A stretch of DNA of 64,000 nt, taken from NCBI RefSeq assembly GCF_037042905.1, contig NC_087253.1:14523001-14587000 (forward strand), read 5' to 3'. A model generated the notes under the pieces. It was not told the origin of the DNA, ran no database searches, and worked only from the letters and a program-made list of their open reading frames with translations. The position numbers were made by a program, and so were the translations under genes. The stretch is from Lytechinus pictus. Taxonomy: Eukaryota > Echinodermata > Echinoidea > Temnopleuroida > Toxopneustidae. Numbering within the stretch: the first letter of the stretch is position 1; every line of letters starts with the position of its first letter. Positions 40,338 to 64,000 of the stretch are shown here, in pieces.

Positions 40338-42489
40338 AGCTCAATTCCCCCCAGAAAAGTATCATCTTTGAAAAACACAAAATTGTAAAATCTGATTTTT
40401 ATTTCATTTGCCCCAATTTTAGGGAGCTAAGCATATATATGCTTGCTGTTAATAAATAAATAACATCTTCAGCCATTGCCATGATAACCACTTAAGATAT
40501 AATTTTTAAAACAAACTAACACAGTTGAAATGATAATGGACAGGTGGAATGTAAAGTAAAGATTTACTTAATCTACATAAGGTTTGACCAGTCATTAAGT
40601 TTTGAACAAAAAATACAGTGTTCCGCATGAGTTCATTACCATGATAAAAACTGACAGTTGCCTTGGGTATGCATTTTAATTTCTGCATAGAAAATTGTTA
40701 CTTTTTGTAAATTCCCATCATTTCTTGAAAATTGCCGAAAATTCCAAAAATTCACACAAAATTCCCGTTTATACCCATGAAAAGATTCCATCAAGAAAAT
40801 TCCCGGGAATTCTGCAATCCTACTCCACCCCAAAAAAATAATTACCAAGAAAAAAATAAAGAGAAAGTGAAAGAGAGATGGATAAAATATGATTATTTTC
40901 CGAATACTATACCCAAAATTTTATTTTTGTTAAAAAAAATGAAAAATTTCGAAGGTCTTACTCTTTCGCTGGGCTAGTTGACAACTTTTAAAAATACATT
41001 TCACTCGATACATCATATCTGGACCCCTCCAAATTACACTACTGATTTTGACGAAGAAGATTTTGAAATGCTGTGATAATTTTTAGATTAACATGATTTT
41101 GAATGGAATCAACATGAAGTATAATCTATTCACTGCTAATTTTACATGACAAGTAGACTTATTAAAATATTTAAAAAATTTAAAGGTTGAAAAGAAAAAT
41201 TAAGTACTCCAGGGTAACAGGAAAATCCAAGATGGTGCCCTCACTGGCTGCCGTATGCTAAAATCCACAACTCATCCATTACTTCATAAAATGGCTTTAA
41301 TTTGTTTTTTATTCATTGGTTATTAAGGATCAAATAGTACATAGGGCCAAGTTACAGGGACAGCCAGTGGTCTGGAATGTCCAAAAACATAAGATGGCTT
41401 CAAAAAATTGAATCTAAAATGGTTGCTGATACCTTAAGTGGACGTAGCTCATTTCATATTGGCCTTGGGGAAGTGATTTTGACTCTAAATAATTGGTTTC
41501 AAGAGTCTAATAATATTAGGACAAGTTACAACGACAGACAGGTATGTCCGAAAATAATTATAAAATGGCTGCTGATACTTAAAAGTGGAATAGTTCATTT
41601 TATATTCACCTGTGAGATATGATTTTGGTGTCTAAACTATGATTTCAAAGGGCAATAATTATAAAATGGCTGCTGATACTTATAAGTGGAATAGCTCATT
41701 TTATATTCACCTGTGAGATATGATTTTGGTGTCTAAACTATGATTTCAAAGGCCAATAATACATTAAGAAAAACTTACACGGACAGTCGGTGGTCTAGTA
41801 TGTCCAAAATTCCAAGATGGCTTCCAAAAATGGGGTCTAAAATTGACTGTTGTTACTTAAAAATTGGCATAGTTCATTCTATATCCGCCTGTGAGATGTG
41901 ATTCTGGTGTCTAAACCATATTTTCAAGAGTCAAATAATAAATTAGGACATAGTTTGTTCAATATCTGTCTGGGGAATATGATTTTGATGTCTTAACCAT
42001 AATCATAAAACCATGGATTAATGCATTAGAACAAGTTACGAGGACAGTCAGTGGACTGGTATGTTAAAAAATCCAAGATGGCCTTCAAAATGGGGTCTAA
42101 ATTGACTGTTGGTACTTCAATATGGACATAATATAGTTCATTAATAATATACATTGGGGATATGATTTTGGTGTCTAAACTAGTATTAAAAGGGTCAAGT
42201 AATACTGTACATTTGGTCAAGTTGAAACGACAGTCAGGTGTCATTATTGTGTCAAAAAATTCAAAGATGGCTTAAAAAATGGGGGTTTTAATGTTACTTA
42301 AAATTGGACATAGTACATCAAAAATACACCTGGGGATGTTATTTTGGTGTCTACACTAGGGTTTCAAGGATCAAAATATACTTTGGGACTGGTTACAATT
42401 GTCCATTTTGCCTGAAAATCCAAGATGGCTTCCTTAAATGGATTCTAAAATGACGACTGTTACTTTGAAGTGGATGTAATATCCACTTG

Positions 42490-43665
42490 CAGTGGCGTAC
42501 CGTGGGTCACGGCATTGGGGGGGCACCAGCAAAAAAATTCGAGTCACTTAGGGAGCGCGCTCAGTTGCCAGGTATACTGACCTAATAAAGACATTTTAAG
42601 GACAAGCAGTGCCATTAAACAGATATGTATCTCACTGATTAGATAATGCGAGCGCGAAGCGCGAGCTGAAAATTTTTAATATTCAGACCTAAAAAAGGAC
42701 ATTATAAGCAAGTTTTTTGTAATCATGATCTGTCTCGCTAAACAAACAATGCGAGCGCGAAGCGCGAGCTGAAATTTTTGTATACATTGACCCAAACAGG
42801 GACATTTTAAGGACTATATTTTAGGAATCCATTTAGAGTATAAATATCTCAGCATAGTCATCTAATGCTAGTGCAATCCTTTGCTGATTTTGTTAGAATT
42901 ACATCTGAACACATTAAGCATTTTTTGTAGTCATTGTAATCAGGATTATCATACGCATCTCACTAATCAAATACTGCGAGCGCGAAGCGCGAGCTGATTT
43001 TTTTTTTGTAATTCACACCTGAAGAGGGGCATTCTAAGGCTTGTTTGTAGGAATTCACAAAGACCTAACGTATTTCACTAACCAAATGATGCGAGTGCGA
43101 AGCGCGAGCTGAAAAGTTTTGATATTCAGATCAGAAAAATTGACATTTTAAGGACAGATTTTAGGAATTTATGAAGAGCAGACATCTCACCAATCAACTA
43201 ATGCGAACGTTAGCACGGACAGGAAATGTTTTATATTAAGACCTTAAAATAGGGCAATCACTTTAAGTAGTCATGAAAAAGAAGCAAATGTCACTACATA
43301 AAACAATAATAACTCGAATTGCGAGGAAATATATTTGGTGTATATTGTTTTGAAAACGGGAGGTTTTAGTACAACAGGATCATATATCCCGTTAAACAGT
43401 CTATGCGAGCACCAGGAACAATGAAGACATAGGCCCTTAGCGAATAATGTTTCATAACGTTATGAAAAAATGCTTCTTATGTAATATAACATAACATAAT
43501 ATAATATAACATTTCAATGAACAATAATTTCTTCTTTCCCCACTACGTTTCTCTTCCTTTCTCCCTCTTTTTCTCCTTTTCCCCGTTTTTTTTTTTTTTT
43601 TTGGCCAGCCGATTGGGGGGGGGGGGGCACGTGCCCCCCCATGCCCCCCCGTAGTTACGCCACTG
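42490..43665 (-). mobile_element. hAT-like nonautonomous transposon inside the fold-back element, exact 8-bp target duplication
   Basis: The ends CAGTGGCGTACCGTG and GTAGTTACGCCACTG are inverted and flanked by TCCACTTG on both sides (42482-42489, 43666-43673). It has the same family and internal GCGAGCGCGAAGCGCGAGCT iterations as 10799-11847, in opposite orientation and slightly longer (1176 against 1049 bp). Confidence 0.9.
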
Positions 43666-44905
43666 TCCACTTGTGAGAAATAATTTTGGTGCCTACATTC
43701 AAAATGCAAGCAGGTATGAGTTGGCAACAGCACCCATTTTGATGTAATTTTAGAATCTACCTTGGATTTTGGACAAAATTGATAACTAATCATCCTTGTT
43801 ACTTGTCCTAATGTAATAGTTGACCCTTCATACCACAGTGTAGACACCAAAAATATTTCTCACAGGTTGATGTTGTATGAACTCAGATAATTTCTGAGTG
43901 ATAGAAGTCATTTTAGACGCCATTTTGAAAACCCTCTTGGATTTTTAAAGAAAAAATGGACAACTGGATATCATTGTAACCAGTCTAAACATATTTTTTA
44001 AACCTTGAAACCAAAGTGTGAACACCAAAATATTTTTACTTGGTGGATTTTAAATGAACTATGTCAATTTTAAAGTAACAGACTCCGATTAGACTCCAAT
44101 TGTTGGAAGCCATCTTGGATGTTTAGACATACTGGATTACTGACTGTCCTTGTAACTTGTTCCAATGTACATGATGTATTTACTGACTTTTCAAACCATG
44201 GTTTAGATATCAAAATAATATGCCTTTGGCATATATTACACGAAATATGTCCATTTGTTAGTAACAGGAGCTTTTCCATTTTTGGAAGCCACCTTGGATT
44301 TTTGGACATACTTGACCACTGACTGTCCTTGTAACTTGTCCTAATGTATTATTTGACCCATTCAACCATGACATAAACACATTCCGGGATATCAAACAAA
44401 CTACGTTTTTCAATGCAGCAACAGAAATTTTAGACTCCATTCTTGGAAGTCATCTTTGATTTTTTATATACTGGACAATTGACTGTCCGTTCAACTTGTC
44501 ATAGTGTATTATTTGACCATTGAAACCATGGTCTATACACCAAAATCATATATCTCAGACGGATATGAAATGAGCTATGTCCATTTATATATCAACAGCC
44601 ATTTAAAACTCCATTTTTGGAAGCCGTCTTAGGGTTTTGGACACGTCAGACCACTGGCTGTCCTTGTAACTAGTCCCAATGTACTACTTCACCCTGAAAA
44701 CCATTGAATAGAAACCAAATTAAGCCACTAAATTAGATGTTATTTGGTTGTCATGGCATTGATGGCAATGGCCTAAGTTATTTGTACATCAACAGCAAAC
44801 ATAGCTATGCTTTACACCCTATAATTAGGGGAAATTTATGACAAAATGCAGATTCTAAACTGTTTTTCGATCAAATTTGGTGCTTTTCTTGGGGAAAAAA
44901 GAGTT

Positions 44906-46249
44906 GTTGCCATGGCAACGGCCCATATGCAACATTGATATTTATCATTAAATTCAAGCATTACCAAGGCAATCTCAAATTTCATCATTCTAATGAACTA
45001 ATGCGAAACACTGTAATCTTTGTTCAAAATTAAATGACTGGGTCAAACCTTGAGTTAATTGTTATAAATTGCATTTTCCACCTGTCCATTATCATGTCAA
45101 CCATGTTATTTTTTTTTTTCAAATCAGATGTTATTTGGTTGCCATGACAATGGATTTAGATATTATTTGCATGTTAACAGCAAACATATCTATTCTAATC
45201 CTAAAATTAAGGAAAATGAAAGAAAAATCAGATTATACAGTCCTTTTTAAAATCAAAACTGGTACTGTTCTTGGGTAAATGATCCGTTGCTATGGCAACA
45301 GGCCATTTGGAACATTGATATTTATCATTGAATTCAAGTATTACCAAGGCAACATCAATGTTTATCATTTTAATTAGTTCATGCAGAACACTGACTGTAT
45401 TATTTTCCCCTAAATTAGTTGAGTAGGTCAAACCTTACGCATGTACATTAAGTTAATATTCATTGTATTTTTTTCACCTGTTGTTAACCTTATCATCCAC
45501 TTTTAAAAAAAATCAGATGTTATTTGGTTGCCATGGCAATGGCTTAAGATGTTATATTTATAAATTTAGTCACAAACATATCTCGATTAGTACCTTTAAA
45601 TTTGGGAAAATGGAATGATGATCATACCGTACATGTATTCTACATTTTTATCAATATTTTTACCTTTCTAGAGAGAAATAAGCTGTTGCCATGGCAACAG
45701 GCCCTCTGTAAAATTGTTCCTTTTTAAATTTAATTCAAGCATAACCAAGGGAATATAATTTTTTATCTTTATAAAGAACTCCTGCAGAACACTTTTTGTA
45801 TATTTTGTTCAAATGAGGGGGTCAAAACTTAAGCATACAGATTAATGTCAATTCCAATTGTATTTTCCACCTGTCCATTGTCTTGTCAACCATGTTATTT
45901 TTGTAAACTAGATTATATTTGGTTGCCATGGCAATGGCTTGAGATGTAATTTACACATTTAGCAACCAAAATATCTTTGTTAAGCACTGTAAAATTATGG
46001 GAAATTAAAGATAAATCATATTCTACAAGGTTTTTCAAACAAATATTTTTTTTTCTGGGGAAAAAACAAGCCGTTGCCATGGCAACGGACCAATCGGAAC
46101 TATCTTGATGATCTTGAATATTTCTAAATTTCATATGTATTCAATCGGGAGCCTGAAAATTATCATTTTGGTCATCTATATCATGTTTATTTACCATTTA
46201 CATGGGAATGTATGTTGTTTTGGAGAAATTAATCCGTTGCCATGGCAAC
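44906..46249. promoter_or_regulatory. Array of X-box palindromes, right arm
   Basis: Exact GTTGCCATGGCAAC at 44906, 45684, 46073 and 46236; GTTGCTATGGCAAC at 45286. The sites mirror the left arm: left and right positions sum to about 84845 for the outer pairs, and about 85250 for the inner ones, so the left arm holds one extra 400-bp unit. Confidence 0.4.
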
Positions 46250-46416
46250 GGCCGAAAATGGCATTTAAAAATTTACCTCCCATCTTTAAAATAAATCTTA
46301 CGGCATATACTAATACTTGTGAAAGTTTCATGCTTTAGTCAAAATTTGCACAATTGTTGTGATTTTTGGAGCTAATCCGCTCTACTAATCTATGGTTCAA
46401 AGCTTTTAACTGTGAT

Positions 46417-46997
46417 CGGGGGGGCCACTTACATGTACATTGACGAGTGGATACCATGCGCGACCCAAAAAACATGTAAAAAGGATGTCTTTTTCAAGAT
46501 AGGGCACGTTACGTACGTAACGTGATAAGGGTGTCAAAAACACAAAAATAATGAAAAAAGGGTATCTATTTCGCTATGAAAATTACGTGTTTAGGGTCAA
46601 ATTTGCGGGGATGATAAAACAAAATTAAAATGTTTTATAAAGGATGTCCTTTTTGCCCCAACACTACGTGTTTAGAGTCCCGATTTGCGCGAGGTGTAGA
46701 ATGTGGGGTCGTACTAAACCAAATGATGTGTATATAAAAGGTAAGACCGACGACCGAAGGGCCCGTGACATAACAATAAAACATTCCTGTAGGCCTACTT
46801 GTTTAGGGGTTCATTTCAGGAAATATTAGCCAAGAGTATCGTTTTTTTTTCCAATACTTGTTAAGGGTAGGGTTTCACACGCCAATACTTGTTAAGGGGT
46901 GCATTTTCAGAATATGGAAATTACGTGTATAGGGTGCTTTTCGAGACCCCATGGTCGCGCATGGTATCCACTCGTCAATGGAAGTGGCCCCCCCGGG
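46417..46997. mobile_element. MITE with CGGGGGGGCCACTT ends and CTGTGAT target duplication
   Basis: The left CGGGGGGGCCACTT and GAGTGGATACCATGCGCGACC mirror the right GGTCGCGCATGGTATCCACTC and AAGTGGCCCCCCCGGG. CTGTGAT flanks both sides (46410-46416, 46998-47004), 7-8 bp as in hAT elements. The interior repeats TACTTGTTAAGGG and ACGTGTTTAGGGT. Partial relatives lie at 8910-9290 and 27290-27425. Confidence 0.85.
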
Positions 46998-47104
46998 CTG
47001 TGATCAAGAGAGATTCGCGGTTGCTCAACCTTTTGAGCATTGAAAATATAATTTCTATGATAATGTTCTTGTCTTTTTTCTGTTTCAAAAAAAGAACAAA
47101 CAAA

Positions 47105-47305
47105 AGGATTTAAGTATGACTTAGAGTCACACTTAAATGCCGACGCTTACATGTCATGATATGCAACATGTGCATCCTCTTGGCATTATCTGACCAATGC
47201 CTTTTATACTAAATAGGTTCATTATTGCGGAATGAAATAATTGCACACAACTAGGCATTTAAGTGTGACTCAAAGTCATACTTAATCTCTGTGAAACATC
47301 CCTCT
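47105..47305. mobile_element. MITE of the TTTCACAAAGATTTAAGTATGAC family
   Basis: ATTTAAGTATGACTTAGAGTC on the left mirrors GACTCAAAGTCATACTTAATC on the right, with ATGTCATGATATGCAACATG and CTGACCAATGCC inside, as in the copies at 53578 and 54172. Confidence 0.7.
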
Positions 47306-48130
47306 AAAGACCCGGGTAATAATAGATCTGTAAAATCGCTTGGATACGGACAATGTATGCCTTAATAAGGGGGCATTAGAAATTGATATCCCAGATTATT
47401 AAAATAATTTTATCTTTTTAAAATACAGCAGGTTTTCTGTTTGATTTTCGTTGTTTGTAAATAAAATACATTAATCTTATTTCTTTTTGGAGGAATACAG
47501 TTTAAAACCAAATTATCAATGTTTCATACACAATCATAACTAAATATCATCATAAACAAACCTTTAATTGTTAATACACAAATTACTTGGATATACTGGC
47601 TTCGCTATTGCAATCTGCCTTCAACAACAAAAAATATAATAATTACAATCAAAATTAATTCATTTGTTGTGATATATACATATATCACTTTGGAACATAA
47701 AAAAAAGTTGTCTTCAAAAGTGGTCTTGTTGCTATTTTCTTTTTGTCTTTGGAGTGGTCTTGCTACAATTATATTTTCATTTGTTTCTTTTAAATCTTTT
47801 TTTAATTTGAAGGTGGAACTGAAAATAATTAAATCTGGTGAATTTTTTGGTCTTTGCTCTCCCTCAATTTTTGGTCTTTGTTCTCCTTCAATTCATATTT
47901 ATTTTATTCTATTTTTGTGATTATCATTTACAATGCTAGATCTCGTGTACACTAATAAGAAAATGTAGATCTCTTTTTAATTCACTTTCACATGAATTTG
48001 TTATCAAATGGCTCACAAGTGGAACGCCTCTGGCAGTCTCACCTGCATGACACGATTCGATATAGCAGCAGTGCTGACTTTGAAAACAGCTATTGAATAA
48101 TTATTCACAAAAGAAAACACTCATATGATA
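47306..48130. other. Intergenic, nothing recognised
   Basis: AT-rich with no coding signal. Confidence 0.4.
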
Positions 48131-48540
48131 ATAAAATACTATGTCCATTGACCCAATATGACCTTTGACCATGATCATTTGACTCAAGATATGTGCAAAA
48201 CATACTTGATTACCCTTATGTCTATGTGTAGATCCATAAACTTTCAAAGTTATGATGCCAATTCAACAAATACCCCCAACACGGCCAAAGATCATAGACC
48301 TTAAATGGCCTTTGACCTTAGTCATGTGACCTGAAACTCAGGCAGGGTGATCAGTAATACTTGATTACCCTTATGTCCAAGTTTCATGAACTAGGTCCAT
48401 ATACTAGTACTTTTTTGGTTATGATATTTCAATAACTTAACCTTGGTTAAGATTTCAATGTTGACGACACCGCCGCCGCCGTTGGAAAAACGGCGCCTAT
48501 TATCTCACTCTGCTATGCAGGCGAGACAAGAACGGTAATA
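48131..48540. repeat. Dispersed repeat with TGACCTTTGACC and a CCGCCGCCGCC end
   Basis: Two similar segments share ACTTGATTACCCTTATGTC. The end ACACCGCCGCCGCCGTTGG, AACGGCGCC and TCTGCTATGCAGGCGAGAC reads as one end of a dispersed repeat. Confidence 0.5.
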
Positions 48541-48819
48541 CCAAAGGTGTGTGTATGGCATCCATCCCCATCCCACATAGTACTACTTCATCCCTCAGGA
48601 GAACGTAAACAACGGTCCACTTTTCAGAATGTATTAGAGCATCGGATAATCAAATAAATCAGATTTCAACACAAAATTGAAGTCTTTCGGTACTCAAAGA
48701 ACATTTTCTTGGAGTACACATCGCTTTTGAAAAATAATAGGTAATAATAATAACTGATGGATTCTTGACTGCACACATTCAAACTTTATGCCTCCACCAT
48801 TACAATGCCAGGATCCTGT

Positions 48820-48955
48820 AACACAAAGGTTAGCGATAAATCTTACACTCGATTTTCACGATTGATTATACATTGTAGTTAATGCAATCAATCATGAAAA
48901 TATGTTCTTCGATCATTGCTAAGCTTTGTGTTCCGGGCCCCAGGAATTCAAGTCT
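48820..48955. mobile_element. Short MITE with TAACACAAAG ends
   Basis: CCTGTAACACAAAGGTTAGCGA on the left mirrors TTGCTAAGCTTTGTGTTCCGGG on the right, with AATCAATCATGAAAAT in the middle. A relative is at 57338-57470. Confidence 0.6.
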
Positions 48956-49860
48956 TTGACCTTTGACCTCCAAATCTACTCAAATCATCCTCACTCACAT
49001 ACATGTATGCATGTATGAGCTAACCCTTTAAGTTCATAACTCAATTGGTTGTTCAATTATCTCTAGAAAGGACAATGTCAGGTATATAATGACCATTGTG
49101 ACCTTTGACATCATCACGACCCCTCAAATCTAATCATATCACTGTACCTTCAACATGCACATGTGACAGAAGATTGAAGATGATCCCTCAAATGGTTCTT
49201 CATGTATCGTGAGAATGAGATATTTATGTGTATAATGACCTCTGTGACATTTGACCTTTGACCTTGTGACTCCAAAATCTAGTCCGATCATTGCCCTCCA
49301 ATGAAGATTTAAGTTAGAAATCCATCCCTCAAACAGTTATTCAGTTTTTGTGAGAACAAGACATTTGAATGTATATAACTGATTCCTCTGTGACCCTTGA
49401 CCTCATGACCCCAAATTGTAGATCATCATCTTCACTCATGTAGATATAAATATGAGCAAAGTTTGAAATAGACCCTCAAACGGGATCATCAGTTATCATA
49501 AACAAGAGATATTCTCTGGTATATAATGCCTGATGTCACCTTTAATCTTTGACCTTGTGACCTCAGAACTAATCAGATCATTGTAACTCCCAAATACATA
49601 CACGAGCCTAGTTCGAACTTGATCCCACAAATGGTTCAATTACATTGTGAGAACAGGATATTTTAATGTATATAATAACCTCTGTTATCTTAGAACTTTG
49701 ACCTTGATACCACAAAAATTTATTATATCATCATAATGCAATTTGAACCAGGTTTGTGGTTGAATTGATAAAGCAGTTATTTAGTAATTGTGATAATGGA
49801 AACGGGACGGATGGACAACCCCAAAACAAAAAGACTCCCGTACTAACTACATCGGGCAAG
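48956..49860. repeat. Tandem array of about 140-bp units with TGACCTTTGACCT
   Basis: At least six units each contain a form of GTGACCTTTGACCT(T/C)GTGAC, then CCTCAAAT or CCAAA, ATCA(T/G)ATCA and a GTGAGAACAAGATATTT tract with TATATAATGACCTCTG. The array ends with GGGACGGATGGACAACCCC. It is noncoding. Confidence 0.75.
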
Positions 49861-49896
49861 GGTAAAATGAAATCACTTTCGAGGTACCACCATTAC

Positions 49897-50502
49897 AGGG
49901 ATGCTCCGGGCTGAAAATATTTAGATCTTAATATATAGAGCAAAATTCAAAGAGCAAAATGCTGAAAATTTCATCAAAATCTGATAACAAATAGCGAAGT
50001 TATTGAATTTCAAAATTTAGCAATATATTGTGAAAAAGGTATATGCATGTAGTCATGAATATTCATTAGATGGGCTGATGATGTCACTTCCCCACTTTCC
50101 TTTTTCTTATTTTCTTACATGAAATCATAATTGTTTAATTTTTTCATACATGTGTAAATATGTCTCCCTTGTGATATAAGTTACAGCAATGAGTATCTAA
50201 TCCACGTATCAGTTTTTATTCCAATATTTTTTGTTCTTGAAGGAAAAAATATTGAATAAACCTAATTTAATATAATAAAATACAAGAGAACAAGTGGGGA
50301 TATGACATCATCAGTTTGCTCATTGAATATTCATGAAGACATGCCTCGAACTGTTTCACCAGAATAATGCAAATTTTTAATTTAAATATCAATAACTTTG
50401 TTAATCCTTGTCCAATTTTGATCAAATTTTCAGTGAACATTTTGTTTGTCTGAATTTTCTTAATCTCTTTAAATCATATTATTTTCAGCCTGGAGTACCC
50501 CT
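49897..50502. mobile_element. Fold-back MITE forming the 3' UTR of RECQL
   Basis: The left AGGGATGCTCCGGGCTGAAA and the right TTTTCAGCCTGGAGTACCCCT are inverted, with mirrored GAATATTCAT and GATGATGTCA tracts inside. Its right end stops eight bases before the RECQL stop codon on the minus strand, so any RECQL 3' UTR runs through it. Confidence 0.82.
50215..50220 (-). terminator. Candidate RECQL poly(A) signal inside the MITE
   Basis: TTTATT on the plus strand is AATAAA on the coding strand, about 290 bases after the stop codon. Other AT-rich candidates exist. Confidence 0.3.
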
Positions 50503-50510
50503 TCAAACAC

Positions 50511-63653
<13,143 letters not shown>

Positions 63654-64000
63654 CTACCAAGAAGGCAGAAGGTAAGAGAGCATGAGGAAGTATGAACAGA
63701 TAGAAGAGGATAGTAAATACAATAAAAAGAAAATAAAGAAAAAGGAACCAATATCAAATATTGCTGAAATGGAAAAAAAAAATAGGGACTGTCATTTCCT
63801 CCTCTCGATTTCTTTTTCTGTTTGGTTTCATTTAAAAAAGGATGGAAATGTAAAGTAGCAATACAGAGTATAATACATGTAGCTTTATCAAGACTCTTTT
63901 TTATTATCATTTTCAAACCTTAAACAACAATATTTGTGAACCATTGACAAAAGAGCGTCACACACTCCTATCTAACAATACCATCTGAGAACAGAATGAG

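Larger units (their letters stand above)
38467..46388. mobile_element. 7.9-kb fold-back element with multi-kb inverted arms of tandem repeats
   Basis: The outer ends TTAGTAGAGCGGATTAGC (38467) and GCTAATCCGCTCTACTAA (46388) are inverted, and the first 300 bases inward (38507-38740 against 46105-46338) are almost identical. The outer arms (to about 40660, and from about 44740) are tandem units of roughly 390 bp with GTTGCCATGGCAAC and ATTGCCATGGCAACC words. The inner arms (41000-42480, 43674-44700) are units of roughly 150-200 bp with AAATCCAAGATGGCTTCC and GACAGTCAGTGGTCTGG. It encodes no protein. The centre is interrupted by a hAT-like element. The layout matches foldback (FB) type elements. 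Confidence 0.85.

Noticed and set aside
38596..46249. CRISPR array (regularly repeated palindromic words)
   Set aside because: Eukaryotic context, spacing of 150-400 bp, and neighbouring sequence also repeats; these are transposon arms.
38507..46338. A duplicated 77-residue gene (identical peptides at 38507-38740 minus and 46105-46338 plus)
   Set aside because: Identity follows from the inverted arms of a mobile element; the peptide has no family features and no splice or start context.

Overview
The window is animal nuclear DNA: small coding exons with GT-AG boundaries, long introns, and dense small inverted-repeat transposons. The repeat families (fold-back MITEs, tRNA-type SINEs, hAT-like elements with internal GCGCGAAGCGC iterations, a GGCTGATTCAGCC element) and the Armadillo-TIR gene point to a marine invertebrate deuterostome. 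An echinoderm such as a sea urchin is most likely, but that is inference and the species is not fixed by anything read here.

Four genes are supported. (1) On the minus strand, seven phase-compatible exons between 8289 and 315 encode an Armadillo-type helical protein that runs into the start of a TIR domain and leaves the window on the left. A separate proline-rich first coding exon (18440-18898) ends in phase 0 at a consensus donor and is probably its N-terminus across a 10-kb intron made almost wholly of nested transposons. (2) A minus-strand, single-coding-exon 291-residue protein at 24474-25349 resembles short Pro/Arg-rich sperm or ciliary microtubule proteins. (3) A plus-strand exon at 28462-30788 encodes a large Ser-rich, charged coiled-coil protein with two WMKQK motifs. 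It is head-to-head with gene 2. (4) From 63653 down to 50511, nine minus-strand exons encode a RECQL (RecQ1) DNA helicase whose amino end lies beyond the right edge. All helicase motifs, the RQC zinc cysteines and the winged-helix region are present, followed by an unusually long disordered C-terminal tail with a SUMO-interaction-like motif. A PDZ-like exon fragment at 26822-27048 is a weak fifth candidate.

The rest is mobile and repetitive. 1.8-2.6 kb is a 700-bp AGT microsatellite. 3.0-3.5 kb is a palindromic minisatellite. 8.3-18.4 kb holds stacked transposons: a mariner-like element, a hAT-like element with exact 8-bp target duplications inside an older MITE, a CCAGTT-rich element, and a 4-kb element with 640-bp terminal inverted repeats carrying a LINE relic. 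19-23.5 kb holds several fold-back MITEs. 37.3-38.3 kb is a tandem duplication of a palindromic element. 38.5-46.4 kb is a 7.9-kb fold-back element whose arms carry arrays of the palindrome GTTGCCATGGCAAC, identical to an ideal RFX X-box, with another hAT-like element in its centre. 46.4-50.5 kb holds further MITEs and a TGACCTTTGACC-rich array. The RECQL introns carry MITEs, a tRNA-like SINE, an 800-bp GGT minisatellite, and three decayed tandem copies of the exon piece encoding the helicase Walker A motif.

The standout observations are the X-box-loaded fold-back element close to cilia-type genes, the repeated Walker A exon fragments in RECQL, and the ARM-TIR gene with no SAM domains between its repeats and TIR.
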